Origin: a bacterium
Lineage (GTDB): Bacteria; Pseudomonadota; Alphaproteobacteria; Caulobacterales; Hyphomonadaceae
Reading direction: 5' to 3'
Length of the DNA stretch: 64,000 bases
Assembly (NCBI GenBank): GCA_016125045.1
Contig: WGML01000002.1
Coordinates: 310,001-374,000, forward strand
This document shows positions 44,461-53,341 of this stretch, one piece after another (positions within the stretch are counted from its first letter, which is position 1; each line of letters starts with the position of its first letter). A model generated the notes under the pieces. The model was not told where the DNA came from. It ran no database searches and saw only the letters and a program-made list of their open reading frames with translations. Both the position numbers and the translations under genes were made by a program.

Positions 44461-46548
44461 ATGCGCCGTATGCTTGTCGCCGTGTCGATATCCGCCGTCT
44501 CGGGAGGCGCGTTCGCGCAAGGCGCGACCCCCAGCGCCCAGCCTGTCGACGAGACCATCGTCGTCACCGGTCTCGGCCCGGACCGGCCCGGCGGCGAACT
44601 GATCCAGAGCACCACCGTTCTTCGCGAAGCCGACGTGATCGACCGGCTTGCCGGCGGGCTCGGCGACACGCTCGCGGGGCTCCCTGGCGTCAGTTCGACC
44701 TCTTTCGGTCCGGGCGCGAGCCGGCCGGTCGTGCGCGGTCTCGGGGCGGAGCGCGTGCAGGTGCTGGTGAACGGGATCGGCGTCATCGACGCATCCGCCG
44801 CAAGCCCCGATCACGCCGTGACCGCCGATCCGCTGGGAGCCCAGCGGATCGAGGTGCTGCGCGGCGCGGCCTCCCTCGCCTATGGCGGCGGGGCGGCGGG
44901 CGGCGTCATCAACGTGATCGACGGTCTCATCCCCGAAACGCGTCTCGGCCGTCCGTTCGCGGCGGATGGCTATGCCGGCTGGACCTCGGTCGATGAGGGG
45001 ACGACCGCCGCGGCGCGCGTGCAGGGGCAGGCGGGCGGCGTCGTCGGCGTGCTTCGCGCATCGCGCCGCGACCTCGACGAGGTCCGCATTCCCGGTTTTG
45101 TGGAGTCCGCCGCGCTGCGGGCCGCCGAAGCCGCCGAGGGCGAGGAACACGAGCAGGAGTCGGGCCGCCTTCCGAACTCCTTCTCGGAGTCGGATGACCT
45201 GAGCGCCGGCGTCTCCTTCGTCGGCGACCGGGGCTTCTTCGGCGCGTCGGTGCGCCGGGGGGAGGCGACCTACGGCCTCGTCGGCGGTCACGGTCACGAG
45301 GAAGAGGAAGAAGGCCTCGCGGTCGCCAGCATCATCGCGGGCAAAACGCCGGGGGCCGTCTTCGCGCCTGCGGGCGAGGGCGATGAGGAAGAAAGCCCCT
45401 TCATCAAGATGGAGCAGACCCGCTTCGACGTCCGCGGCGGCGCGTCCTTCGGCGGCCTGGTCCGGCGCATCGCCGGAGCGGTGTCGGTGGTCGACTATGA
45501 GCACACCGAGTTCGAGGCGCCGGGTGAGCCCGGAACCCTGTTCACGAATGAAGGCGTCGAGGGCCGTTTCGAGGTCGACCACCGCGCGATCGGCGGCTTT
45601 GAGGGCAGCGTCGGCCTGCAGGCGTCCAGCCGGGACTTCGCCGCCGTCGGCGATGAAGCCTTCGTCACCCCGACCGAAACCAGCCAGGTGGGCGTGTTCC
45701 TCTACGAGTCCTACGAGACCCCTGAATTCGGCGTCGAGGGCGGACTGCGTTTCGACACGGTCGATCTCGCAAACCAGGTGAACGGCGATCGCAGCTTCGA
45801 CACGTTCAACGCCTCCGCCGGCGTTCATGGCCACGTGTCCGAGGCGGTGTTCCTTGGCCTCTCGCTCAGCCGCACCGAGCGCGCGCCCACGGATGTCGAG
45901 CTCTTCGCCGACGGGCCGCACCTCGCCACCCGCCAGTTCGAGGTCGGCAATCTCGGTCTCTCCACGGAAAAGGGCGTCAATGTCGAGGCGACCGCCCGCT
46001 GGACCGCCGGGCCGCTGTCCCTGGAGGCGACCGTCTTCCGGTATGATTTCGACGGCTTCATCTACCTGTCGCCCACCGGCGACGAGGAGGACGAGCTTCC
46101 CGTGTTCGAAACCCTCCAGAACGACGCCGAATTCACCGGCGCCGAAGTCTCCGCCGCCTACCGTTTCGGCGAGCGGGGCGGGATCGACTGGACACTCGAC
46201 GGCTCGGCCGATGTGGTCGAGGCGAGCCTTTCCGGCGGCGGGCCGCTGCCGCGCATCCCGCCGGCCTCGGCGCGGATCGGTCTTGAGGCGCAGCGGGGCG
46301 CGCTCTCGGGCCGGCTCGATCTCAACTGGGCGGCGGACCAGGACGACGTCGCCTCGTTTGAACTGCCGACGGACGGCTACACCACGCTCGATGCGCGGCT
46401 CAACATCGCGATCAACGAGCAGGTGACGCTGATCATCGCCGGGACCAATCTCACCGACGAGGAGGTGCGGCTGCACACCTCGCCGCTGAAGGATTTCGCG
46501 CCGCAGCCGGGGCGCGGCGTTCGCATCGCCCTGCGCGGGACGTTCTGA
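44461..46548 (+). CDS. TonB-dependent outer-membrane receptor, ZnuD-like
   Basis: A 695-residue protein with a signal peptide (ends AFAQ, residues 17-20), a plug domain (DETIVVTG, then GDTLAGLPGVSSTSFGPGASRPVVRGLG and VLRGAASLAYGGGAAGGVINV) and a 22-strand barrel ending in the typical Phe (ALRGTF). The plug sequence resembles ZnuD and related zinc receptors. Loops hold His/Glu-rich stretches (GHGHEEEEEG, EGEEHEQESG) suited to zinc capture. Uptake would need the TonB-ExbBD genes 12-17 kb downstream. Metal specificity is inferred from the loops and the Zur-like box. Confidence 0.85.
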   Translation: MRRMLVAVSISAVSGGAFAQGATPSAQPVDETIVVTGLGPDRPGGELIQSTTVLREADVIDRLAGGLGDTLAGLPGVSSTSFGPGASRPVVRGLGAERVQVLVNGIGVIDASAASPDHAVTADPLGAQRIEVLRGAASLAYGGGAAGGVINVIDGLIPETRLGRPFAADGYAGWTSVDEGTTAAARVQGQAGGVVGVLRASRRDLDEVRIPGFVESAALRAAEAAEGEEHEQESGRLPNSFSESDDLSAGVSFVGDRGFFGASVRRGEATYGLVGGHGHEEEEEGLAVASIIAGKTPGAVFAPAGEGDEEESPFIKMEQTRFDVRGGASFGGLVRRIAGAVSVVDYEHTEFEAPGEPGTLFTNEGVEGRFEVDHRAIGGFEGSVGLQASSRDFAAVGDEAFVTPTETSQVGVFLYESYETPEFGVEGGLRFDTVDLANQVNGDRSFDTFNASAGVHGHVSEAVFLGLSLSRTERAPTDVELFADGPHLATRQFEVGNLGLSTEKGVNVEATARWTAGPLSLEATVFRYDFDGFIYLSPTGDEEDELPVFETLQNDAEFTGAEVSAAYRFGERGGIDWTLDGSADVVEASLSGGGPLPRIPPASARIGLEAQRGALSGRLDLNWAADQDDVASFELPTDGYTTLDARLNIAINEQVTLIIAGTNLTDEEVRLHTSPLKDFAPQPGRGVRIALRGTF

Positions 46549-46554
46549 CCGGTT

Positions 46555-49185
46555 TCAGCCCGCGCGCTCGACGAACTGGTCGACCACCTTCTTCACGCCG
46601 ATCCCGTCAAACAGGATCGTCAGCTTGGCGCCTTCGACCTGCGTCACCCGCCCCACGCCGAAGCGTGCATGGCGCACCCGGTCGCCCTGCCGATAGCCGG
46701 CGGACGCCGCCGGGTCCGACGACGCGAGCAGCTCGCGCGGGGCGTCCCCCGGCGGACGGCCCGGACGATGGACGCCGGCGTCGCGTGATGGTCCCCGTGG
46801 TGACGGCGTCAGCGATGACGCCCGCTGCAGATTGAGCCCCGCCGCCCAGGCGGGCGTCGTGGCGGCCTTGCCGGCGGAGCCCGACGCGGCCGGCGCGCCG
46901 CCCTTGCCGGACCACGCGTCCCGCGCGCCGAACAGATCGCTCGCCTCGATGTCCTCCGGCGCCTCGCGGCGGCCGGCGGCGTCGCGCGCCCGCTTCCAGC
47001 CCGGACTTTGATAGTCCGACCGGCCGGCGAACCCGTCGAACCGGCTCGGCCCGAAATCCGACACGCCTCCAGCCGCGCCGCCAAAAGCGCCACCCGAATA
47101 GCCCGTCTCCGACACCGCATCGACATGCGCCGGCGGCAGCTCGTCGACGAAGCGCGACGGCAGCACGGACGTCCAGCGCCCGTAGATCTGCCGGTTCGAG
47201 ACAAAGGAGATATACGCCCTCCGGCGCGCGCGGGTGATGCCGACATAGGCGAGCCGCCGCTCCTCCTCGAGCCCCTTGGCGCCGCTCTCATCGAGCGTGC
47301 GCCGCGACGGGAACACCTCCTCCTCCCAGCCCGGCAGGAACACCATCGGCCATTCAAGCCCCTTGGCCGAGTGCAGCGTCAGAACCTGAACCTGATCCTC
47401 CGACCCGCCGCCCTCGGCGTTGTCCATCACGAGTTCGATGTGTTCGAGGAAGGCGTTCAGGCTGTCGAACGCGCCCATCGCGCGCACGAGTTCCTTCAGG
47501 TTCTCGAGCCGGGACTGCGATTGCGGCGACTTGTCGGCCTGCAGCATGTCCGTATAGCCGGACTCCTCGAGGATCGTTTCCATCAGGCGCGTATGTTCGA
47601 GCTTCGGGGCCTCCGCGCGCCAACGCTCAAGGTCGTTGAGAAACCGCCGCAGGCCGGTCCGCGCCGGGCCTTTCAGATCCTCGGCGCGCAGCATCATCTC
47701 GGCGGCCACCGTCAGGGGCGCGCCAAGCTCGCGGGCCGCGACATGGATTTTCTGCACGGATGAATCGCCCACCCCCCGTTTCGGCATGTTCACCACCCGC
47801 TCGAAAGCGAGATCGTCCGACGGCGACCGGATGAGCCGCAGATAGGCGAGGGCGTCGCGAATCTCCGCCCGTTCAAAGAAGCGCGGGCCGCCGATCACGC
47901 GATAGGGCACGCCGGAGAGCACGAACCGCTCCTCGAAGGCCCGCATCTGCCATGACGCGCGCACGAGCACGGCGCATTCGTCATAGCGGCCGCCCGCCGA
48001 CCGCCAGGCGTCGATGTCGTCGGAGATCAGCCGCGCCTCCGCCTCGCCGTCCCAAACGCCGCGCACCTTCACGAGATCGCCTTCACCCGCCTCGGTGTGC
48101 AGCGTCTTGCCGAGCCGCGAGCGGTTGGCCGAGATGAGGTGCGACGCCGCCGCGAGGATATGTCCCGTCGACCGGTAATTGCGCTCGAGGCGGATCACCT
48201 TCGCACCGGGAAAGTCGCGCTCGAATCTCAGGATGTTGTCGACCTCCGCGCCGCGCCAGCCATAGATCGACTGGTCGTCGTCGCCGACGCAGCAGAGATT
48301 GCCGGAGCCCTGCGCCAGCAGCCGCAGCCACAGATACTGGGCGACGTTGGTGTCCTGGTACTCGTCCACGAGCAGATAGCGGAAGCGCTTGTGATAGTCG
48401 GCCAGCACCTCGCTGTTCTCGAGGAAGATGCGCAGATTGTGCAGCAGCAGATCGCCGAAATCGACGGCGTTCAGCACTTTCAGCCGGTCCTGATAGAGCT
48501 GGTAGAGCTTGCCGCCGCGGCCGTCGGCGAAGCCGTGCGCCTCATTGGCCGGAACCTTCTCGGGCAGGATCGCCCGGTTCTTCCATCCGTCGATCAGCGA
48601 CGCCAGAAACCGCGGCGTCCACCGCTTCACATCGATGTTTTCGGCTTCCAGGATCTGCTTGATCAGCCGCAGCTGGTCATCCGTGTCGAGCACGGTGAAG
48701 CCCGATTTGAGGCCCACCAGCTCCGGATGGCGCCGCAGGATTTGCGCCGCCACCGAGTGGAAGGTGCCGAGCCAGCGCAGGCCCTCGGCGTCCGCTCCCA
48801 CCAGGGCGAGCGTGCGTTCCCGCATCTCGCGGGCCGCCTTGTTGGTGAAGGTCACGACCAGCATCTGCGACGGCCAGGCGAGGCGCCGCGCGAGAATGTG
48901 GGCGATGCGCGTCGTCAGCACGCGGGTCTTGCCCGTGCCGGCGCCGGCGAGCACCAGCAGCGGGCCGTCCGTCGTCAGCACCGCCTCTCTCTGCTCGGGA
49001 TTGAGACCGCCGAAAATGTCCGGATCGCCCGATCCGCCCATCCCGGCGTCCGGCGCACGGGCGCGCGCGCGCTCGGAAATCGGCCGCGGGTCGACGCTCG
49101 CGCCGCCGCCTCCGGACGCATCTGCGTGGGGGTCGTTCTCGGACGGATGGAACGAACGTCCCGCCGGGGATTTGGGATCGGTCAT
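46555..49185 (-). CDS. uvrD: ATP-dependent DNA helicase UvrD/PcrA
   Basis: An 876-residue SF1A helicase acting in excision and mismatch repair. Motifs in order: LNPEQREAV and GAGTGKT (motif I), FTNKAAREM (Ia), DEYQDTN (II), GDDDQSIYGWRG (III), ERNYRST (IV), TLHSAKGLEW (V) and VGITRARRR (VI). An N-terminal extension of about 60 residues rich in Gly/Ala/Arg and a long linker precede a C-terminal Tudor-like end (RHARFGVGRVTQVEG). PcrA and UvrD cannot be told apart here. Convergent with the receptor gene (6 bp apart). Confidence 0.96.
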   Translation of the reverse strand: MTDPKSPAGRSFHPSENDPHADASGGGGASVDPRPISERARARAPDAGMGGSGDPDIFGGLNPEQREAVLTTDGPLLVLAGAGTGKTRVLTTRIAHILARRLAWPSQMLVVTFTNKAAREMRERTLALVGADAEGLRWLGTFHSVAAQILRRHPELVGLKSGFTVLDTDDQLRLIKQILEAENIDVKRWTPRFLASLIDGWKNRAILPEKVPANEAHGFADGRGGKLYQLYQDRLKVLNAVDFGDLLLHNLRIFLENSEVLADYHKRFRYLLVDEYQDTNVAQYLWLRLLAQGSGNLCCVGDDDQSIYGWRGAEVDNILRFERDFPGAKVIRLERNYRSTGHILAAASHLISANRSRLGKTLHTEAGEGDLVKVRGVWDGEAEARLISDDIDAWRSAGGRYDECAVLVRASWQMRAFEERFVLSGVPYRVIGGPRFFERAEIRDALAYLRLIRSPSDDLAFERVVNMPKRGVGDSSVQKIHVAARELGAPLTVAAEMMLRAEDLKGPARTGLRRFLNDLERWRAEAPKLEHTRLMETILEESGYTDMLQADKSPQSQSRLENLKELVRAMGAFDSLNAFLEHIELVMDNAEGGGSEDQVQVLTLHSAKGLEWPMVFLPGWEEEVFPSRRTLDESGAKGLEEERRLAYVGITRARRRAYISFVSNRQIYGRWTSVLPSRFVDELPPAHVDAVSETGYSGGAFGGAAGGVSDFGPSRFDGFAGRSDYQSPGWKRARDAAGRREAPEDIEASDLFGARDAWSGKGGAPAASGSAGKAATTPAWAAGLNLQRASSLTPSPRGPSRDAGVHRPGRPPGDAPRELLASSDPAASAGYRQGDRVRHARFGVGRVTQVEGAKLTILFDGIGVKKVVDQFVERAG

Positions 49186-49360
49186 GCGCCTTTGATTCGC
49201 TGTTCGTTCCCATGAGAGCAGGATGCAGCCGGCTTGTCACCTTGAACGGCTGCATGGAACCGCTCAGCCGGGCGATCGGTTCGGCCCGCGCACCGCGGGC
49301 GCCATTGGTCAACCCACGACGAGCGATCTTTCGCCGCCCTCTCGCATTGAGGTCGCCCGC

Positions 49361-50050
49361 ATGCCAAAAGCCGGAATGTCACCCCCGACGCCCAGCCATC
49401 TGGTCATCGACCGCAGCACCGCCCGGCCGGGTCCCTATCGCGGCGCGCCGGCCGAGCTGTTCCGGTGGCTGAGCCTCCTCTGGCTGAAACTCTTCGGCTG
49501 GCGTCTTGAGGGCGATTGGCCGGGCCCGAGGAAAGCGGTGATCCTCGCCGCCCCCCACACGTCCAACTGGGACGGTCTGCACATGCTCGCCGCAGCCGGG
49601 GCCTACCGGATGCCGCTCAAATGGATGGGCAAGAAGGGCCTCACCACCGGACCGTTCGGGCGCATCGTCCTTGCGCTCGGCTGCGTGCCGGTCGATCGCG
49701 GCGGTGGGGCGGACCTCGTCAGCCAGACCACGGCGGCGTTCGCCGCGACGCCGCAGATCATCCTCGCCGTCGCTCCGGAGGGAACCCGCTCGCGCAATCC
49801 GGTCTGGAAGCGCGGCTACTATCACATCGCGTTCGGCGCCGGTGTGCCGATCATCCTCAGCGTGCTCGACTACGGGTCACGCACGATCCGCCTGTCCGGC
49901 ATGATCATACCCGGCGGCGACTATGACGCCGACTTCGCGCTCATCCGGACGCATTATGAGACCGCGTCGGGCCGCCGTCCCGGGCAGTTCGCGCTGCCGG
50001 ACGCGGAAGTAGCCGCGCCACCAGACCCGTCGAAACCCGGTCCCGGCTGA
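49361..50050 (+). CDS. PlsC-like lysophospholipid acyltransferase
   Basis: A 229-residue protein from ATG 49361. It has the HX4D motif AAPHTSNWDG and the second acyltransferase motif AVAPEGTRSRNP. Its preference for small size (no transmembrane segment beyond a hydrophobic patch) is like the family of 1-acyl-glycerol-phosphate acyltransferase homologues that lack a known acceptor. A purine-rich site (TTGAGG) precedes it, and a long gap upstream (about 175 bp) separates it from the divergent helicase. Confidence 0.85.
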   Translation: MPKAGMSPPTPSHLVIDRSTARPGPYRGAPAELFRWLSLLWLKLFGWRLEGDWPGPRKAVILAAPHTSNWDGLHMLAAAGAYRMPLKWMGKKGLTTGPFGRIVLALGCVPVDRGGGADLVSQTTAAFAATPQIILAVAPEGTRSRNPVWKRGYYHIAFGAGVPIILSVLDYGSRTIRLSGMIIPGGDYDADFALIRTHYETASGRRPGQFALPDAEVAAPPDPSKPGPG

Positions 50051-50057
50051 GCGCGCC

Positions 50058-50441
50058 CTACACGCCCCGGCGCTCCTGCACGCTGTCAAGATAGCCAAGC
50101 AGGGCGCGGATCTCCTCTGGCGACAGTTTGAACTCCGGCATCGCGGGGTGGCCGACCATGATCCCCTCCGCGAACGCTTCTTCCAGCGCCGTCACCGGAT
50201 AGCGCTCCGCAAGCTTGCGGAAAGCCGGGGCGCCCTCCATCCGGCTTTCACCGCTGGGGCCGATCGCGTGACAGCTCGCGCACCTCAGCTCGGCGATGCG
50301 CTTGCCCGCCGCGACCTCGGCCGCCGACGCCGTCATCATCGCAGGTGCCGTCGCCTCGGGCGCGGTGGGCGGCGCCGGTCCGCTCGCGCAGGCCGCAACG
50401 GCGAGAAGCGCGGCGGCGGCCGCAAGCACAGTTCGGGACAT
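50058..50441 (-). CDS. Cytochrome c lipoprotein
   Basis: A 127-residue periplasmic electron carrier. A lipoprotein signal (residues 1-18, VAAC) is followed by a heme-binding CASCH (54-58) and a C-terminal MVGHPAMPEFKLSPEEIRALLGYL segment, whose Met is the usual sixth ligand. The redox partner is unknown. It ends 7 bp from the end of the convergent acyltransferase gene. Confidence 0.9.
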   Translation of the reverse strand: MSRTVLAAAAALLAVAACASGPAPPTAPEATAPAMMTASAAEVAAGKRIAELRCASCHAIGPSGESRMEGAPAFRKLAERYPVTALEEAFAEGIMVGHPAMPEFKLSPEEIRALLGYLDSVQERRGV

Positions 50442-50527
50442 GGCGGACTCCTGCTCCGTGGGGACGCAGTATCGCCGCGGCCCGACCTGTCGTCCTTGAT
50501 CCCGATCAGTCGGCGCGCGCCGTCGCC

Positions 50528-51883
50528 TCAGAACAGTCCCGATTGCGGGCGCAGTCCGGTGTCGCCCGTCGCGCCGCGCCGCCAAGCCGAGGCGCGCATC
50601 ATGATATAGCCGCAAGCGAGCGTCATGATCGCCGCGTCTGCCCGGCCGGTCAGTTCCAGGACGAACACGCCCATCGCCGCGGGCGTTCCCATGATCGCGC
50701 CGCACAGCGCGCCCATCCCGACCACCGCGAAGAAGGGTTCCGCCCCTCCGGGCGTCAGTCCGAGGGCGTCGACCGCTGCGCCGAATCCGCCGCCGGCCAT
50801 GGCGCCGACGAACAGCGCCGGCGCGATCAGTCCGCCCCCGAAGCGAAAGCCGGTGGAAATCGCCGTCGCGGCGGTCTTCGCAAAGCACAGCACCACCATC
50901 AGCGCCGGCGCGTAGCCGCCATTCAGCGCCGCCGACAGCGGATCGTATCCGACGCCCAGCACCTGCGGAAACGCATAGCCGAGCAGGCCGATCAGCGCGC
51001 CGCCGAAGGCCGGCAGCGTCCATGGCGGCGCATGAAGCCGCTGCGCGAGGACATCGGCCCGGGCGGACGCATTGCGCCACAACACCGTCACCAGCTCCGA
51101 CAACGCCCACATCAGTGCGGCGAACAGCGGGATCAGGAGGAAGAACCCCGCGGGCGTTTCGTTGAGCGCGGGCGCGGCGATGATCGGCGCCCCGCTGAAC
51201 GCCGCCCGCACGACCAGCCAGGCCGTGAGCGCCGCAAGCACGATGGGGCCAAGCGAGAGCAATCTCTGGCGGGGCAGGATCAGCTCGCGCACGAAGACGA
51301 CCGCCGCGAAGGGCGCCAACAGCGCTCCGGCGAGGCCCGCCGCCGCTCCCATGCCGAGGAAAATCCGCCGCGTCGGAAGGTCGACGCCGAACAGCCGTCC
51401 AGGCAGGAGGGCGAGGCTTGCGCCGAGATGCATGGACGGGCACTCCCGTCCGCCGGATGCGCCCGCGCCCAGCGAGATCACCGCGATCAGCGCCGAGAGA
51501 AGACTGTCGCGCAGGCTGAGCGTCGTCTGCTGAAGGCGCGCGCGCAGGCGCCTCGCGCGGATCAGTTCCTGCAGGCCGAACGGACGGGGGGAGGGGCCCC
51601 ATCCGAGGCGCGAACCGGCGAGCAGGAGCAGGCTCACCAGCAACCCGCCGACGACCGGCGCCAGCATCGCCGCCCACCAGTCGAGCCGCGCGACCGCCGC
51701 GCCAAGCCGTCCGCGCGAGGCGTCGAACATCATGAATTCGCCATAGGCGATCAGCACCCGCATCAGCGACACCGCGCCGCCCGCGATCACCCCGACCAGG
51801 ACCGCCGTGAGCCAGGCGCCGAGTTCCGGTCCGCGCGGACGCCCCGCCGCCTCCCCGGCGGGCTTCAGAAGGTCCCAGGCCAT
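50528..51883 (-). CDS. ClC-type chloride channel/transporter
   Basis: A 451-residue membrane protein. ATG 51883 follows GAGGAGG at good spacing; the frame's upstream ATG 51919 lacks a site. It has the gating region GAGASGGRECPSMHLGA (Glu in the GREGP position kept, Gly replaced by Cys) and GGGLIAPALFVGAM. The first anion-binding motif (GSGIP) is not evident; the aligned stretch reads RPFGLQELI. Ten or more membrane helices. Either a Cl/H antiporter or a divergent anion channel. Confidence 0.88.
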   Translation of the reverse strand: MAWDLLKPAGEAAGRPRGPELGAWLTAVLVGVIAGGAVSLMRVLIAYGEFMMFDASRGRLGAAVARLDWWAAMLAPVVGGLLVSLLLLAGSRLGWGPSPRPFGLQELIRARRLRARLQQTTLSLRDSLLSALIAVISLGAGASGGRECPSMHLGASLALLPGRLFGVDLPTRRIFLGMGAAAGLAGALLAPFAAVVFVRELILPRQRLLSLGPIVLAALTAWLVVRAAFSGAPIIAAPALNETPAGFFLLIPLFAALMWALSELVTVLWRNASARADVLAQRLHAPPWTLPAFGGALIGLLGYAFPQVLGVGYDPLSAALNGGYAPALMVVLCFAKTAATAISTGFRFGGGLIAPALFVGAMAGGGFGAAVDALGLTPGGAEPFFAVVGMGALCGAIMGTPAAMGVFVLELTGRADAAIMTLACGYIMMRASAWRRGATGDTGLRPQSGLF

Positions 51884-52014
51884 GTCGCGCCTCCTCGCCC
51901 CCCGGCGAAATGCAGTCATGTGGGTTTCCCGCCCGGGGGGCGCCCGGTCAAGCCAGGTCGCCTCCTGCGAGAGCGGGACCGGTTCGGGTGACCACGATCC
52001 GGTCGGGCGGGTCG

Positions 52015-53127
52015 CTAATGGTAGGCCGCGAGGGCGCCGGCGTCATAGTCGGCGAGGTCGTCGAACCGTCCCGCCTTCACCTTGGCGGCCCATGCCGGGT
52101 CCTGCAGCAGCGCGCGGCCGACGGCGACGAGATCGAACTCCTCCCGCTCCATGCGTTCCATCAGCTGGTCGAGATCGTCCTTGGTCGCGCCCTCGCCCCG
52201 GAACGCCGCGGTGAACTCGCCCGCCAGTCCGACCGAGCCTACCGTGCAGGTCGCAACTCCGGTCAACTTTTTCACCCAGCCGGCGAAGTTCAACCCGTTC
52301 GGGCCGTCGATCTCCGGGAATTCAGGCTCCCAGAAGCGACGCTGCGAGCAGTGGATCAGATCCACCCCTGCGCTGATCAGCACCCGCACCAGCTGCTCCA
52401 TCTCCTGCGGCGTCTCGGCGAGCCGGGCGTTGTAGTCCGAAGATTTCCACTGCGAGATGCGGATCAGGATCGGGATGCGCCCGCCCACTGCCTTCTTCGA
52501 CAACCGGATGCACTCGGCCGCGAACTCCGCCCGCTTCTCGATGCCGCCGCCCCAGCGGTCGGTGCGCAGATTGGTCCGCTCCCACAGGAACTCGTCGATG
52601 AGATAGCCGTGCGCGCCATGCAGCTCCACGCAGTCGAAGCCGAGATCCGCCGCCGCGCCCGCCGCTTCGCCATAGGCGTTCGCCATGTCCTGCACCTCTT
52701 CATCTGAGGGCGGGTCCTGAACCTGTTTGCCGGTGAGGGTGACGCCCGACGGGCCGTCTGACGGCGCGTCCGGATGCGGGCCGGACCCCGGCTTGCGCGC
52801 CATGCCCTGATGCCAGATCTGCGGTCCCATCTTGCCGCCCGCCGCGTGCACCGCCTCGATCACGCGGCCCCAGCCGGCGAGCGCTTCCTTCGTGTGGAAA
52901 TTCGGCACGTTGGGATCGTTGGACGCGGCCGGGCGACGCGTGGTCGTCCCCTCCGACAGGATGAGGCCCACCTCGGCGGCGGCGCGCCGCGCGTAATACG
53001 CGACATTGTGATCCTGCGGGAATCCGCCCGGCGAGCGCGACCGCGTCATCGGCGCCATCACGATCCGGTTCTTCAGCTCCATCCCGGCGAGGCGGAAGGG
53101 GCGAAAAAGTGCGTCGGTGCGGGACAT
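52015..53127 (-). CDS. Old yellow enzyme family NADH:flavin oxidoreductase
   Basis: A 370-residue FMN protein. The barrel starts LFRPFRLAGMELKNRIVMAPMTRSRS; the substrate/active-site segment is VELHGAHGYLIDEFLW, and WGGGIEKRAEF with SVGLAGEF and VGRALLQDPAW complete the family pattern. It reduces alpha,beta-unsaturated carbonyls or nitro compounds using NAD(P)H. Good length. Start ATG 53127. Confidence 0.94.
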   Translation of the reverse strand: MSRTDALFRPFRLAGMELKNRIVMAPMTRSRSPGGFPQDHNVAYYARRAAAEVGLILSEGTTTRRPAASNDPNVPNFHTKEALAGWGRVIEAVHAAGGKMGPQIWHQGMARKPGSGPHPDAPSDGPSGVTLTGKQVQDPPSDEEVQDMANAYGEAAGAAADLGFDCVELHGAHGYLIDEFLWERTNLRTDRWGGGIEKRAEFAAECIRLSKKAVGGRIPILIRISQWKSSDYNARLAETPQEMEQLVRVLISAGVDLIHCSQRRFWEPEFPEIDGPNGLNFAGWVKKLTGVATCTVGSVGLAGEFTAAFRGEGATKDDLDQLMERMEREEFDLVAVGRALLQDPAWAAKVKAGRFDDLADYDAGALAAYH

Positions 53128-53237
53128 GATGAGACCTCATCGAACGGGGTGGGACAGGGCCCGGGCGCGAGCCGCGGGCGCAGAGGGTCCTGCGGTCTTG
53201 TGTCAGCGGCCCGCCGCCGTCAACCGCCGCCGCCTTC

Positions 53238-53263
53238 CCCCTCTCCCGCGTGCGGGAGAGGGG
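53238..53263. repeat. REP-like inverted repeat
   Basis: CCCCTCTCCCGC (53238-53249) is followed after two bases by its exact reverse complement GCGGGAGAGGGG (53252-53263), then CCGGGGGTGAGGGCGAC. This composition, an intergenic CCTCTCCC/GGGAGAGG stem followed by GGGGTGAGGG, resembles REP-like elements common in proteobacterial genomes. It lies in the 214-bp gap between two genes of the same strand. I saw no second copy in this window. Confidence 0.7.
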
Positions 53264-53341
53264 CCGGGGGTGAGGGCGACGACAGGCCAGGACGGTGCAA
53301 CCCGCCGCGGCGGGGGTCAGCGGCCCAGGCGTGAGCGCGCG

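Noticed and set aside
43579-46476. 965-codon open frame on the minus strand
   Set aside because: Only its end (43579-44205) is the pgsA gene, with its own GTG and ribosome site. The remainder is antisense to the TonB receptor gene and shows no domain.
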